From Acinetobacter colistiniresistens (GTDB lineage: Bacteria; Pseudomonadota; Gammaproteobacteria; Pseudomonadales; Moraxellaceae): 64,000 nt of DNA. Position numbers and translations under genes: made by a program. Within the stretch, counting starts at the first letter, position 1. Every line of letters starts with the position of its first letter. The stretch covers positions 3,224,001 to 3,288,000 of the forward strand of contig NZ_CP102099.1 in NCBI RefSeq assembly GCF_024582815.1, written 5' to 3'. Of the stretch, positions 51,428 to 62,716 are shown one piece after another. The notes under the pieces are model-generated. The model saw nothing but the letters and a program-made list of their open reading frames with translations, was not told the DNA's origin and ran no database searches.

Positions 51428-52147
51428 ATGAATCGTTTTTATATCGAAACTGAATTACACACTGGCAATACCATTGAATTAACTGAATCGGTATTTCACC
51501 ATTGGGTCCGTGTACTCCGTGCAAAAGAACAAGAACAAGCCATCTTTTTCAATGGAAAAGGTGGTGAATATATAGTCACACTCACTGAAATCAATAAGAA
51601 AAATGCTTTTGTTTCAGTGGATCAGTTTGATGCAGCCGATCGCACAGCGCCTTTTCAAGTTATTCTAGGGCAAGTGATGAGCAAAGGTGATCGCATGGAT
51701 TATGCGATCCAGAAAGCAACTGAGCTCGGTGTTACAACGATTCAGCTACTCACCAGCGAACGCTGTGAAATGCGATTAAAATACGATCGTGATCAAAAGA
51801 AAATCGATCATTGGCAGTCTGTTGCAATTGCAGCATGTGAACAGTGTGGTCTGAACCGAGTCCCTGAAATTCTTGCCCCGATCGCTTTAAATGATTGGGT
51901 CAATTCTGAATTACCTGCATCACGCTTTGTCCTTGCACCCAATAAAGATCAAGCCAATGTACTGCTTGACAGCAGTCCAGATATCGCATTGTTGATTGGC
52001 CCTGAAGGCGGGCTCAGTGAAGCAGAAATTACTACTGCAAATCAACATCAATTTAAAAACTGGTGTATCGGAGACCGTGTGTTAAGAACAGAAACAGCAC
52101 CTGTAGTTGCTTTATCTATCTTGAATTATCATTTTTCGTTGAAATAA
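51428..52147 (+). CDS. rsmE: 16S rRNA (uracil(1498)-N(3))-methyltransferase
   Basis: SPOUT methyltransferase. 239 residues from ATG 51428 (MNRFYIETELHTGN). The PUA-like N-terminal domain includes HHWVRVLRAK and FNGKGGEY. The SPOUT core has QKATELGVTTIQLL and LIGPEGGLSEAEI, with the deep-knot end VLRTETAPVVALSI. The frame from 51407 is not used because it lacks a ribosome site. Follows metF. Confidence 0.95.
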   Translation: MNRFYIETELHTGNTIELTESVFHHWVRVLRAKEQEQAIFFNGKGGEYIVTLTEINKKNAFVSVDQFDAADRTAPFQVILGQVMSKGDRMDYAIQKATELGVTTIQLLTSERCEMRLKYDRDQKKIDHWQSVAIAACEQCGLNRVPEILAPIALNDWVNSELPASRFVLAPNKDQANVLLDSSPDIALLIGPEGGLSEAEITTANQHQFKNWCIGDRVLRTETAPVVALSILNYHFSLK

Positions 52148-52259
52148 CAGAGCCCAAATTCAGTTATGATTGACGTGAATTTAAAATAAAATGCTGTTCT
52201 GTTTACAAAAAAACAAAGACTGTAAATATAGATAAAAAACGAAAAGGATTATTCTTTGT

Positions 52260-55135
52260 ATGTTAGCAGCTCAGGAAAAAAATTTGCCACAGTTTATCTA
52301 TACAGATCAAATCAATTATCCAAATCATGTCCGCTTATTTGTATTAAGCGTGTTTTGTATTTGCCTGTTAGATTATACACTCTTTGGTATTTTTATTCTT
52401 TTGAATCTAATATTTTCACAACCTGGATGAGTATTACGCTCATCATTTTGTTTAGTTTTTTCGGTCTTTGTCATTTTTTATTAAAACGTAACGCCTCAAT
52501 TCAGTATAGTAGTAAAACCAATATTATTTTTCAGACCGTCTGTTTCCTGACTGGTTTACTGATTGGTGTGAATACCATTGTCATTAACCACTACTTAGTG
52601 ACTGATGTTCCTCATTTAATTGGATCACATGTTTTAACACTTACTGCTTTATTACTCACAGCATCGCATATTATTGCACTGACTTTTTTAACTCAGCATA
52701 TTCGTTATTTCTTTTTATTTTTTATTCCAAGTATTACACCATTAATCGTTTCTCAACTGCTACACCAAGATCATGATCATACCCTTTTCTATCTAGCTTA
52801 TTACTCATCATTTTTTGCTACAGTTCTATGTGCTCAAGCCACGTTTAAAATTCATAAACGTTTGGCCTTGGTACTGGATAAAAACAAGCAATTGATTAAT
52901 GTCGCCGAGCAGCACAACCAATGGACTGAAGAACTTTGCCAACAATTGCAACGTGAAGTGAATAAATCTAAAGATATTGAAGCCCAACTACAATTTAATA
53001 ATCATCTCTTAGAGCAAAAAGTTCGTGAGCGCACGTTTGATCTGACTCAGATGAATGAAAGCTTACAAGAGCATCGTCAAAACTTGAGCTTTGCGCATGA
53101 AACTGCGGGCATTCGTCCTTGGGATTGGAATCTTGAAAATCATACTGTTGGCGTGACCAATGCACATAGCCAGTCAGTCACACGTAACTCTGAGAACCAT
53201 TATACTCTGCTGCATAAAATCATCCATCCTGATGATCTCGAGCGTGTCAAAAATACCCTTTATCATCATCTATGTGGTCAGACTAAACGTTATGAAGAAA
53301 CCTTCAGAATCAAACGTCATAATGGTGAATGGTCTTGGATACATGATGTCGGCCAGGTCATTCTAAGAGATCCAAAAGACAATACGCCATTACGTATGGT
53401 CGGTATCCATCGTGATATCAATCAGGAAAAAAGAGATCAGGAGCGTTTAAAACTTGCTGCCAGTGTGTTTGAACAAGCCTCCGAAGGTATTTTTATATTA
53501 GATGAGAAATTCAATTATGTTGAAGTAAATCCTAAATATGAGCAACTCACAGGTCTTGATAAACAAGACATCGTGGATAAACATCTATTTGAAATTACCA
53601 AACAGAATAAACAACATCATCATAATTTTCACTTATCCATACTCGACACACTTCGAGCAGAACAAGAATATGAAGGCGAGTTCCAAGAAACCTATAGTTC
53701 TGAAAAATCATGTTTTTTATGGATGCATATTAACGCAGTGAAAGATGAGCAAGATCGGGTGATCAATTATATTGGTATTGTTTCGGATCAAACTGAGCGT
53801 AAACATCAAGAACAACGCTTATCTTATCTGACCAATTACGATACGCTCACCGATCTGCCGAATCGTTTTTATTACCAACAGCAGTTACATCAATATTTAA
53901 TCAATGAAACATCAATTCAGCACTTGGCTGTCATCCGCCTCAACATTGATCGCTTCCGGGCATTGAATGAAATCATCAGCAATCAAGCTGGGAATGAATT
54001 ATTGAAAGAAGTAGCGCAACGCTTACGCATTAGCAATATTGATGCACTGTTAGTTGCGCATTTAAGTGCAGACGACTTCGCAATTATCTATGAGATGTCT
54101 CCGTTACATCCGCCAATTCATCAACTCTGCAACAACATTGTTGAAGCATTTAGCAAACCCTTCTATCTCGCCGATCAAGAACATTTAGTCAGTATTTCAA
54201 TCGGAGTCGCGATTTACCCAGAGCATGGCCGCCAAGTTGATAACTTAAATACACATGCAGAACAGGCATTAACCGAAGCAAAACGTTTAGGTGGCAATAC
54301 CATTCGTTATTATTCCAATGAGCGTGCCAATTTCGTTGCCAAATATACAGACTTGGAGCTTGATCTTAGAAAAGCTATCCAGAACAATGAATTGGTGGTT
54401 TACTATCAACCTAAAATTAATGCACAAGATAATCAAATTAATAGCTTTGAAGCCTTGATTCGATGGAAACATCCAACCAAAGGGCTCATCATGCCAAGCA
54501 TTTTTATTCCTTTAGCTGAAAGTACCAGTTTGATTTCAGATATTGGACAATTCGTTTTACATGAAGCAGCCAAGCAATTACAGACATGGCAACAGCTTGG
54601 TTTTAACAATATCAATATTGCCGTCAATATTGTGGCACAGCAAATTTTGCGCGGCCAACTGTTGCATGACATTGATACAGTATTAAACAGTTATGCAATT
54701 TCAGGCAAAAATCTTGAATTAGAAATTACCGAATCAGCATTCATTGAAAATACTGAAAGTGTCAAAACGGTATTACTCGCCATTAAAGAACGTCAAATTT
54801 CAATTGCGCTGGATGACTTCGGCACGGGCTATTCTTCACTCGCCTACCTCACCGAATATCCAATTGATATTTTGAAAATTGACCGTGCTTTTATCTCAAA
54901 AATTGGTAACCCTAAACAAGATGCAATCGTTAATGCCATGATTGCAATGGGCAAGACCATTGGCCTAAAAGTTGTAGCAGAAGGTGTTGAGACAGAGCAA
55001 CAATATGAGTATTTAAAACGACAAAATTGCGACATATTACAGGGTTATCTATTTTCGCAACCACTAAGCCCAGCTCATGCAACTGAATATCTGCAAAAAC
55101 AAATGCAGCAGTCAACGGCTAGACCTTCCATTTAA
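52260..55135 (+). pseudogene. Membrane PAS-GGDEF-EAL protein (c-di-GMP phosphodiesterase type), apparent one-base frameshift
   Basis: From ATG 52260, well placed after AAAAGGATT, the product starts MLAAQEKNLPQFIYTDQ with a membrane helix and stops at 52428. From about 52425 the long frame continues WMSITLIILFSFFGL to 55135. One base added near CCTGG (52422-52426) joins them into 959 codons. Domains: an MHYT/MASE-like multi-helix sensor (about 20-195), a coiled coil, two PAS domains (about 280-530), a degenerate GGDEF (SADDF in place of GGDEF), and EAL (FEALIRW, DDFGTGYSSL). It is therefore likely a phosphodiesterase and not a cyclase. A TTG start at 52256 gives one open frame, but its first ~55 residues are not protein-like. 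Confidence 0.75.
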
Positions 55136-55326
55136 ACATGAATTTTAAGCTTTTGAGCTATTTATTTTGCCTTCAAACTCGCCAGTCAATAAGCATACGG
55201 TTCAGTGAAAATAAGCTTTTTTGACTGGGCGAAAGCATGAACTAGTGCTATATTCTTGTGCACTTATCTTAATATCGTAATTAGACAGCTAGATGTCTGA
55301 TTATTATCGGAACAAACGAGACTCAG

Positions 55327-57597
55327 ATGGACGATCAATCTTTAAAACAAGCCGCTTTGTATTACCATGAATTTCCAACACCAGGAAAAATCAGTGTGAC
55401 ACCTAGCAAGCAGCTCGTTAACCAACGAGATTTAGCGCTTGCATATTCTCCAGGCGTTGCAGCTCCATGTTTGGAAATCGAACGAGACCCTTCTGCCGCT
55501 GCAAAGTATACAGCACGCGGAAATCTGGTCGCGGTTGTGAGTAATGGTACAGCCGTGCTTGGTTTAGGAAATATTGGTCCACTCGCATCTAAACCTGTAA
55601 TGGAAGGTAAAGGCGTTCTGTTCAAGAAGTTTGCTGGTGTTGATGTATTCGATATCGAAATTGATGAAAATGATCCAGACAAAATCGTGGACATCGTTGC
55701 TGCATTAGAACCAACATTTGGTGGTATTAACCTTGAAGATATCAAAGCGCCAGAATGTTTCTACATTGAAAAGAAACTTCGCGAGCGCATGAAAATTCCA
55801 GTCTTCCATGATGACCAACATGGTACCAGTATTATTGTTGGTTCTGCGTTGCTCAATGCTTTGCAACTGGTCAATAAAAAGATTGATGAAATTAAAATCG
55901 TTGCATCAGGCGCAGGCGCTGCTGCCCTTTCTTGTTTAGATTTACTTTGTGCTTTAGGTGTAAATAAAGCCAATATCGTTGTTGCCGACTCTCGCGGTCT
56001 TCTCACTACGTCTCGAGAAGGATTGGATGAGTCTAAAAAACGTTATGTGCAAGACATTCAAGCAAGCCAACTCCATGAAGTGATGGCTGGCGCAGACATG
56101 TTTCTAGGTCTTTCAGCAGCCGGCATCCTAACCAAAGAAATGGTTAAGGAAATGGCTGAAAATCCAATTATTTTTGCTCTCGCAAACCCAGATCCTGAGA
56201 TCTTGCCTGAACATGCGCATGAAGTACGTCCAGATGCCATCATGGCAACAGGCCGCTCAGACTATCCTAACCAAGTCAACAATGCGCTTTGCTTCCCTTA
56301 TATCTTCCGTGGTGCTCTTGATGTAGGTGCAACCACCATTAATGAAGAAATGAAAATTGCTTGTGTACATGCTATTGCACGTATGGCACATGTTGAAGCA
56401 GATGCAGCAACCTATGGTGAAAAATCAGCTTCATTTGGTCGTGACTATTTAATCCCTCGTCCACTTGATCAGCGATTGATTTTAGAAATTGCACCGGCAG
56501 TAGCAAAAGCAGCAATGGACTCTGGTGTAGCCACACGTCCAATTGAAGATTTTTCGGCATATCGCCAACGACTTTCTGAGTTTGTTTATAACTCAGCATT
56601 CCTGATGAAGCCAATTTTCTCTCAAGCAAAAACAGATCCAAAGCGTATTGCTTATGCTGAGGGCGAAGATCAACGTGTATTACGTGCTGTTCAGATTGTT
56701 GTCGATGAAGGCTTAGCGAAACCAATTCTGATTGGTCGTACCGCAGTCATTGAAGATAACATCAGAAAGCTAGGTTTACGTTTACAGCATGGTGTGAACA
56801 TTGAGATCGTCGATCAGGAAAAAAATCCTTTATATGATGATTTCTGGAAAGAATACCATCAAATCATGCAGCGCAAAGGTGTCACTGTTGAATATGCACA
56901 ACGTGAAGCACGTCGTCGCTCTACTTTAATCGCAGCGATGCTAGTTAAACTTGGCAAAGCAGACGGTATGTTATGTGGTACCTATTCAAGCTATGACATT
57001 CACTTAGATTTCGTGAAAAATGTCATTGGTTTAAAAGAAGGTCGCAGTACATTCTTTACATTGAATGCATTGATGCTTGAAGATCGCAATCTATTTATTG
57101 CAGATACGTATGTCAACACGAATCCAACTGCTGCTCAGCTCGCTGAAATGACCATTTTAGCAGCAGAAGAAGTCCGTCGTTTTGGTATTACACCACGTGT
57201 TGCCCTACTTTCTCACTCAAGCTTTGGTAGTGACCAAACGGATCCAAGCGCTCAAAAAATGCGTGAAGTTTATCGTTTACTGTCTGAACAAGCACCTGAA
57301 CTTGAAGTCGAAGGCGAAATGCACGGTGATGCAGCCCTAGATGAAAACATCCGTCATTTTGCATTTCCAAATTCACGTTTCAAAGGTTCTGCAAACTTGT
57401 TGATTATGCCAAATCTTGATTCAGCAAATATTTCATTCAACTTGTTAAAAGCAACTTCTGGTAATAATGTAACCATTGGCCCTATCTTATTAGGTGCTGC
57501 AAAACCTGTTCATATTCTTACACCTACAGCAACAACGCGTCGCTTGGTGAATATGACAGCTTTAACGGTTGCGGAAATTCAGCAAAGTCAAAACTAA
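55327..57597 (+). CDS. maeB: NADP-dependent malic enzyme with phosphotransacetylase-like C-terminal domain
   Basis: Decarboxylates malate to pyruvate, giving NADPH. 756 residues. The malic part (1-430) has [31 protein letters not shown], and [11 protein letters not shown]. The C-terminal half (430-756) is PTA-like but non-catalytic in known MaeB, with [14 protein letters not shown] and [16 protein letters not shown]. Its terminator overlaps the start region of cca. Confidence 0.96.
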   Translation: MDDQSLKQAALYYHEFPTPGKISVTPSKQLVNQRDLALAYSPGVAAPCLEIERDPSAAAKYTARGNLVAVVSNGTAVLGLGNIGPLASKPVMEGKGVLFKKFAGVDVFDIEIDENDPDKIVDIVAALEPTFGGINLEDIKAPECFYIEKKLRERMKIPVFHDDQHGTSIIVGSALLNALQLVNKKIDEIKIVASGAGAAALSCLDLLCALGVNKANIVVADSRGLLTTSREGLDESKKRYVQDIQASQLHEVMAGADMFLGLSAAGILTKEMVKEMAENPIIFALANPDPEILPEHAHEVRPDAIMATGRSDYPNQVNNALCFPYIFRGALDVGATTINEEMKIACVHAIARMAHVEADAATYGEKSASFGRDYLIPRPLDQRLILEIAPAVAKAAMDSGVATRPIEDFSAYRQRLSEFVYNSAFLMKPIFSQAKTDPKRIAYAEGEDQRVLRAVQIVVDEGLAKPILIGRTAVIEDNIRKLGLRLQHGVNIEIVDQEKNPLYDDFWKEYHQIMQRKGVTVEYAQREARRRSTLIAAMLVKLGKADGMLCGTYSSYDIHLDFVKNVIGLKEGRSTFFTLNALMLEDRNLFIADTYVNTNPTAAQLAEMTILAAEEVRRFGITPRVALLSHSSFGSDQTDPSAQKMREVYRLLSEQAPELEVEGEMHGDAALDENIRHFAFPNSRFKGSANLLIMPNLDSANISFNLLKATSGNNVTIGPILLGAAKPVHILTPTATTRRLVNMTALTVAEIQQSQN

Positions 57598-57645
57598 ATC
57601 TATTTAAGCTCTGCTTTTCTTGAAAAGCTTCGCTTAACTCTTGAG

Positions 57646-57692
57646 AAAACCTCTATTCTGTAGCATGATTGTGTGAAGAATAGAGGTTTTTT
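57646..57692 (+). terminator. maeB terminator overlapping the cca ribosome binding region
   Basis: 14 bp stem AAAACCTCTATTCT / AGAATAGAGGTTTT, then TTC and the cca ATG at 57694. The 3' arm supplies the AGAGG that would be the cca ribosome binding site. Confidence 0.8.
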
Positions 57693-57693
57693 C

Positions 57694-58920
57694 ATGCAAG
57701 TTTATTTAGTAGGCGGTGCTGTTCGGGATCATTTACTCGGCCACCCCTATCACGAAAAAGATTATGTGGTGGTTGGAGCAACGCCCGAGCAATTACTTGC
57801 CGAAGGTTATCAACCCGTGGGAAAAGACTTCCCGGTATTCCTACATCCTATGACAAAAGAAGAATATGCACTTGCACGCACGGAGCGTAAGTCAGGCATT
57901 GGTTATCATGGGTTTCAATTTTTCACGGACACGACTGTTAAACTAGAAGAAGATCTGATTCGTCGTGACTTGACGATTAATGCTATGGCCATGGATGAAG
58001 CAGGTAACATTTATGATCCTTATGGCGGACAACAAGATTTAGAGCAGAAAATTCTGCGTCATGTTTCGGATGCATTTACTGAAGATCCTTTACGTGTTCT
58101 TCGTGTGGCTCGTTTTGCTGCCCGTTATGCAGCCTATGGCTTTAAAATTGCGGATGAAACGCTACAATTGATGCAAGATATTGCTCAATCTGGCGAGCTA
58201 AATGCCTTAACGCCTGAACGCGTCTGGAAAGAAACGTCTCGTGCTTTACTGGAAGATCACGCCGATATTTACTTCCAAACCTTAAGAGATTGTCACGCCT
58301 TAAAGATTTTATTCCCCGAGATTGATGCCCTTTTTGGTGTACCGCAACGTCCAGAATATCATCCTGAAATCGACTGTGGTATTCATACATTGATGGCGCT
58401 CAAACAAGCTTGTTTAGCAAAATATGCATTGGATGTCCGTTTTGCAGTACTGGTTCATGATCTAGGTAAAGCACTTACCCCTGTAGATGAACTCCCACGG
58501 CACATTATGCATGAAGAGCGTGGTATCCAGCCTGTGACCGTGCTCTGTGACCGCTTAAGAGTTCCTACACATTTAAAAAATTTGGCGCTGATCGTCTGCA
58601 AAGAGCATCTGAAATGCCACCAAATCAAAAACCTTAAACCAGGCACGTTATGGCGGCTATTACAGCGCTTAGATGTACTACGTCGTCCCGAGAAAGTTGT
58701 CGCCTTTGTACAAGCCTGTGAATGCGATGCCAAGGGCCGTTTAGGTTTAGAGCAGCGTCCTTATCCTCAGGCACAGTTTGTTTTAGATGCAATGGAAATT
58801 GTGCGCAATATTCGTGCTCAGGATTTACCAGATCATGTCACAGGTCCAGAAATTGGTGAAATGCTGATTCAGTATCGAATTGATGCACTTGCCAAATTTA
58901 AGGAGCTGCACAATAACTGA
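57694..58920 (+). CDS. cca: Multifunctional CCA tRNA nucleotidyltransferase with HD domain
   Basis: Adds or repairs the 3' CCA of tRNA. 408 residues from ATG 57694 (MQVYLVGGAVRDHLLG). KDYVVVGATPEQLL and YALARTERKSG, then RRDLTINAMAMD and RVLRVARFAARY. The HD phosphohydrolase domain (about 225-320) has VLVHDLGKAL and KEHLKCHQIKNL. Complete. Placed after the maeB terminator, with two tRNA-Asn genes 140 bases downstream. Confidence 0.95.
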   Translation: MQVYLVGGAVRDHLLGHPYHEKDYVVVGATPEQLLAEGYQPVGKDFPVFLHPMTKEEYALARTERKSGIGYHGFQFFTDTTVKLEEDLIRRDLTINAMAMDEAGNIYDPYGGQQDLEQKILRHVSDAFTEDPLRVLRVARFAARYAAYGFKIADETLQLMQDIAQSGELNALTPERVWKETSRALLEDHADIYFQTLRDCHALKILFPEIDALFGVPQRPEYHPEIDCGIHTLMALKQACLAKYALDVRFAVLVHDLGKALTPVDELPRHIMHEERGIQPVTVLCDRLRVPTHLKNLALIVCKEHLKCHQIKNLKPGTLWRLLQRLDVLRRPEKVVAFVQACECDAKGRLGLEQRPYPQAQFVLDAMEIVRNIRAQDLPDHVTGPEIGEMLIQYRIDALAKFKELHNN

Positions 58921-59062
58921 TTAATTTTTAAGTAAATAAGGTTATTTTTAAACAAGTTTACTTTAGTTTCGCCAGAAAAGCTTATTAATCAAGCAAACGA
59001 TTAATTTTCTTTACTATTGTTGTTGACGCATCCGCTTTTCATGCCTAAAATGCGCATCAGAT

Positions 59063-59138
59063 TCTCCAATAGCTCAGTCGGTAGAGCGACGGACTGTTAA
59101 TCCGCAGGTCCCTGGTTCGAGCCCAGGTTGGAGAGCCA
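59063..59138 (+). tRNA. tRNA-Asn (anticodon GTT), copy 1
   Basis: 76 bases with encoded CCA. Acceptor TCTCCAA / TTGGAGA, anticodon in ACTGTTAAT, T arm CCTGGTTCGAGCCCAGG. Differs from copy 2 only in one acceptor pair. Confidence 0.95.
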
Positions 59139-59147
59139 ATCTACTAT

Positions 59148-59223
59148 TCTCCCATAGCTCAGTCGGTAGAGCGACGGACTGTTAATCCGCAGGTCCCTGG
59201 TTCGAGCCCAGGTGGGAGAGCCA
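59148..59223 (+). tRNA. tRNA-Asn (anticodon GTT), copy 2
   Basis: Tandem copy 9 bases after the first. Acceptor TCTCCCA / TGGGAGA, a compensatory change relative to copy 1. Followed by a strong terminator. Confidence 0.95.
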
Positions 59224-59230
59224 AGATTCT

Positions 59231-59263
59231 AAAAAGCCCTGATCATTGATCAGGGCTTTTTTT
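59231..59263 (+). terminator. tRNA-Asn operon terminator
   Basis: AAAAAGCCCTGATCA / TGATCAGGGCTTTTT with a T-run. Confidence 0.9.
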
Positions 59264-59288
59264 ATTCCCAATAAAAATATAAGCCAAT

Positions 59289-59320
59289 AAAAAAGACCTC
59301 TGAGATACAGAGGCCTTTTT
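59289..59320 (-). terminator. Terminator of the recO-pdxJ-miaE unit
   Basis: AAAAAGACCTCTG / CAGAGGCCTTTTT stem-loop just after the miaE stop, with a T-run in the minus direction. Confidence 0.85.
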
Positions 59321-59328
59321 ATCGTAAA

Positions 59329-59985
59329 TTAAGCTGCAACTTTTGCAGGTACACCACTGTGGAAACGGAAGGTATTGTCTGGAGTTAAAATCAGATTTTT
59401 TTCCACCTCACGAATATGCTCAATACGTTGCTGGATCGTCTCTTCTGGATCTTTAAGTTTCGCCGTTTTTGCAACATCTAAAGCTAAAGCCAGATAGTCC
59501 TCAAAATGACGAGATTCAGACTTCAGTAAATAGCGGTAGTAGCGCCCCAGCTCATCATCCACAATCGGTGCCAACGCATAGAAACGCTCACACGAGCGTG
59601 CTTCGACAAATGCACCAATAATCATCACATCAATTAGAGCCTCAGGCTCATAAGTACGGATTTCTTTACGTAATCCACCTGCATAGCGCCCTGCACTCAA
59701 ACCCTTCCACTCTTGGCCGCGTTTGTTCATGAATTCCAAAACCTGCTCATAATGCAGCATTTCTTCACGCACCAATTGCGCCAATTTCACTTGCAGGTCT
59801 GTAAAGAAACTATAGCGGAACATCAAGTTCATTGCTGTACTCGCCGCTTTTTTCTCACAGTTGGCATGGTCTTGCATTAAGATGTCCAGATTATTAATGG
59901 CTTCATCCAACCATGCCTGAGGAGTCATACAACCCAAAAATGCGATGACAGGTTGCATCAACTCATCATAATTTACACTACTCAT
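59329..59985 (-). CDS. miaE: tRNA-(ms2io6A) hydroxylase
   Basis: Di-iron enzyme hydroxylating the isopentenyl group at tRNA A37. 218 residues from ATG 59985. Ferritin-like ligands are visible as VREEMLHYEQVLE and LKSESRHFEDYLAL, both ExxH-type. The start sits 4 bases after the pdxJ stop, so it is in one operon. Confidence 0.93.
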   Translation of the reverse strand: MSSVNYDELMQPVIAFLGCMTPQAWLDEAINNLDILMQDHANCEKKAASTAMNLMFRYSFFTDLQVKLAQLVREEMLHYEQVLEFMNKRGQEWKGLSAGRYAGGLRKEIRTYEPEALIDVMIIGAFVEARSCERFYALAPIVDDELGRYYRYLLKSESRHFEDYLALALDVAKTAKLKDPEETIQQRIEHIREVEKNLILTPDNTFRFHSGVPAKVAA

Positions 59986-59989
59986 CAAC

Positions 59990-60718
59990 TTATCTCGCAG
60001 CAGCCTGAATTGCTGCTTTCATATCTTTTACTGCTTGAGTCAAACCAACAAATACGCTATCTGCAATGATCGAATGACCAATATTTAATTCATGAATTTG
60101 TGGAATCGCAGCAATCGCAGCAACATTGTCCAAATTCAAACCATGACCAGCATTCACCACCAAACCTTTAGCGGCAGCATATTCTACACCTTTGATAATA
60201 CGCGCCAATTCAGCTTTTTGCTGCTCATCTGTCTCGGCATCAGCATAAGCGCCCGTATGGATTTCAATGGTCGGCGCACCACATGCCACAGCGGCATCAA
60301 TCTGAGCCAAATCTGCATCAATAAATAAAGAAACATCACTACCAATCGCTTTGAGCGCTTCAGTTGCAGCCTTGACCTTTTCAAAATGACCAACCACGTC
60401 CAAACCACCTTCCGTGGTGACTTCCTGACGACGCTCAGGCACGAAACAAACATGTTGTGGCTGTATCTCTTTGGCAAATTCAACCATTTCATCCGTCACG
60501 GCCAATTCGAGATTCATTCGTGTTTTTAATAATGGACGCATACGACGTACATCATCATCTTGTATATGGCGGCGATCTTCACGTAAATGCAAAGTAATCC
60601 CTTCAGCACCCGCTTCTTCACAAACCAAAGCAGCCTGAACAGGATCAGGGTAAGTTGTACCACGTGCCTGTCTTAACGTCGCAACATGATCAATGTTTAC
60701 ACCTAAGATTGCAGCCAT
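59990..60718 (-). CDS. pdxJ: Pyridoxine 5'-phosphate synthase
   Basis: Final condensation of the DXP-dependent vitamin B6 pathway. 242 residues, TIM barrel. [17 protein letters not shown] at the N-terminus, [16 protein letters not shown], and the C-terminal [11 protein letters not shown] and [11 protein letters not shown]. Between recO and miaE on the minus strand. Confidence 0.96.
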   Translation of the reverse strand: MAAILGVNIDHVATLRQARGTTYPDPVQAALVCEEAGAEGITLHLREDRRHIQDDDVRRMRPLLKTRMNLELAVTDEMVEFAKEIQPQHVCFVPERRQEVTTEGGLDVVGHFEKVKAATEALKAIGSDVSLFIDADLAQIDAAVACGAPTIEIHTGAYADAETDEQQKAELARIIKGVEYAAAKGLVVNAGHGLNLDNVAAIAAIPQIHELNIGHSIIADSVFVGLTQAVKDMKAAIQAAAR

Positions 60719-60772
60719 AAAAAATATCCTATCGTTTATCTCTTTGTTTACATCATCAATGCATCAAAGAAA

Positions 60773-61480
60773 TCAAGTTTGCGTATTTTGAATCCAGAGT
60801 TGACGGCTTTTCAACGGCCGATCACCTAACAATGAGCTAATCATTTGGCGATATAGTTTACCTAATAATTGCAGTTGTTCGGGAGAAAAATTCTGACCAT
60901 CTTCATAACATTGCATTGATGCAATCAAAGCCCCTGCAAGCGAAGAGCGCGAAGCTTGTGAAACTGGTAAAAAACCGTCATTGAGCTGAAATTGATAGTA
61001 CCGAAACGGCAAGATTTCCTGCTGATTTGCATCCACTGAAAAATCAATTGCATAACCTAATTCTTGCAGCAAAACATGCTCAAACTGACGTAATATTTGC
61101 CGCAAAAATAAAGCCGCTTGCTCATGAGAAGCCAATTGCTGTAATTGTAATAATATCAATTGATATTGTTCAAAGCTTTGTGGCATGGCCTCTTCTAGAG
61201 GACATAATCGCAATAAAATTTCATTTAAATAAAAACCGGCAAAAAAAGCATCACCATGAAAAAACACAGGCTGATTCAGAATTTCAAGTTTGGTGAAATT
61301 CTTCAGTTCAGATTTTCCTGTAGCTTGCAAACGAATCGGCTGATATTGCGGTGGTGGAATTTGTCTTAAAATTCCATCCACCCGACCAAACTCTTGTGTG
61401 TATAAATGCACAATATGGCTTTTTTCACGATATTTACGATGATGAATCAAATAGCCATGCAGGACTTCATTACGCATCAT
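60773..61480 (-). CDS. recO: DNA repair protein RecO
   Basis: Recombination mediator that helps load RecA on SSB-coated DNA. 235 residues. The OB-fold N-terminus MMRNEVLHGYLIHHRKYREKS, then QEFGRVDGILRQI, and a helical C-terminus FRYYQFQLNDGF. Start may be the second Met. Fits the usual rnc-era-recO-pdxJ order of gammaproteobacteria. Confidence 0.93.
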   Translation of the reverse strand: MMRNEVLHGYLIHHRKYREKSHIVHLYTQEFGRVDGILRQIPPPQYQPIRLQATGKSELKNFTKLEILNQPVFFHGDAFFAGFYLNEILLRLCPLEEAMPQSFEQYQLILLQLQQLASHEQAALFLRQILRQFEHVLLQELGYAIDFSVDANQQEILPFRYYQFQLNDGFLPVSQASRSSLAGALIASMQCYEDGQNFSPEQLQLLGKLYRQMISSLLGDRPLKSRQLWIQNTQT

Positions 61481-61489
61481 AGAACGATA

Positions 61490-61675
61490 CTAGTCCTTTT
61501 CTTTTTCATCCTTTTTATCATCACCGTCTGGGATTACAGCACCCACAACCGCAGCTGTTCCCTTTACGACCCCTTTCGTGGTTTTATAAGCCACTTTGAC
61601 CGGGACGGTAACAACTTTAGTAATACATCCTTGTAACAAAAAGATGCAGGATAAAACCATGAGTGCTTTAATCAT
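61490..61675 (-). CDS. Small NF038104-type lipoprotein, function unknown
   Basis: 61 residues: MIKALMVLSCIFLLQGC is a lipoprotein signal with lipobox LQGC. The mature part is Lys/Val-rich (VVTVPVKVAYKTTKGVV) and ends in an Asp/Lys/Glu-rich tail. Lies between era and recO, only 11 bases from era and 9 from recO, so it is co-transcribed. I recall similar short lipoproteins in Acinetobacter; function unknown. Confidence 0.75.
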   Translation of the reverse strand: MIKALMVLSCIFLLQGCITKVVTVPVKVAYKTTKGVVKGTAAVVGAVIPDGDDKKDEKEKD

Positions 61676-61686
61676 TCCGAATCCTT

Positions 61687-62712
61687 TTAAATATCGCTAT
61701 AACCCAAGCTTTTTAAAGCACGCTCATCATCAGACCAACCCCCTTTGACTTTCACCCAAAGTGTGAGCATGATTTTCTGTTCAAACATTTTTTCCATGTC
61801 TGCACGTGCATCCATTCCAATACTTTTCAGCTTTGCACCTTTGTCACCAATCACAATCGCTTTTTGACCTTGGCGTTCTACAAAAATCGTTGCATCAATA
61901 TAAGTACAAGGTGGTTTTAAACGACCTGTTTTTTCGTTCACAGTCGCTTCTTCAGTTTTAAATGATTCGATTTGTACGGTCAAATCATATGGAAGCTCTT
62001 CACCCAACTGACGCATGATTTTCTCGCGAATGATTTCACTCGCAAGGAAACGTTCAGAGCGATCGGTAATCTGATCTAATGAATACAAAGGCGGCTGATA
62101 CGGCAAATATTTCTCAATGGTATCGCGCAGGTGTTCCAGATTCGCTCCACGTAGTGCAGAAACAGGAACAATCTCAGCAAAGTTCATTAACTTTGCACGC
62201 TCGCGAATCAGTGGTAAAGCTTCATTTTTATTTTCAAAAGTATCTAACTTATTGATCACAAGAATAACAGGCATTTCTGCATTTTTAAGTTTTTCCAAAA
62301 CCAATTCATCGTTTTGAGTCCACTTCTGTGCATCCACCACAAATAAAACCAAGTTCACATCACGCAATGCTGAGTGCGCAGCACGGTTCATCATCTTATT
62401 GATGGCACGTACTTCTTTTTTGTGCATCCCTGGGGTATCAACAAATACGGCCTGAGATTTCTCACGTGAATCAATTCCCACAATCTTGTGACGCGTAGTT
62501 TGTGGCTTACGTGAAGTAATCGATAACTTTTGACCCAGTAAATGATTCATCAACGTAGATTTACCTACGTTTGGGCGACCGACAATAGCAACAAAACCGC
62601 TTTTAAAATCTGAAGGAATGGTAGTTCCTTGAGAGCTAAAAAATTGATCAATTAAGTTATTGCCATCTTGCTGTTCAATTGCTTCTGGCTTATTTTCATT
62701 TGATTGAGACAT
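61687..62712 (-). CDS. era: GTPase Era
   Basis: Binds 16S rRNA 3' end in 30S assembly. 341 residues, longer than E. coli at the N-terminus ([17 protein letters not shown] tail). G1 [10 protein letters not shown]3 DTPGMHK, G4 NKLDTF, and the C-terminal KH domain [17 protein letters not shown]. Confidence 0.96.
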   Translation of the reverse strand: MSQSNENKPEAIEQQDGNNLIDQFFSSQGTTIPSDFKSGFVAIVGRPNVGKSTLMNHLLGQKLSITSRKPQTTRHKIVGIDSREKSQAVFVDTPGMHKKEVRAINKMMNRAAHSALRDVNLVLFVVDAQKWTQNDELVLEKLKNAEMPVILVINKLDTFENKNEALPLIRERAKLMNFAEIVPVSALRGANLEHLRDTIEKYLPYQPPLYSLDQITDRSERFLASEIIREKIMRQLGEELPYDLTVQIESFKTEEATVNEKTGRLKPPCTYIDATIFVERQGQKAIVIGDKGAKLKSIGMDARADMEKMFEQKIMLTLWVKVKGGWSDDERALKSLGYSDI

Positions 62713-62716
62713 CAGG

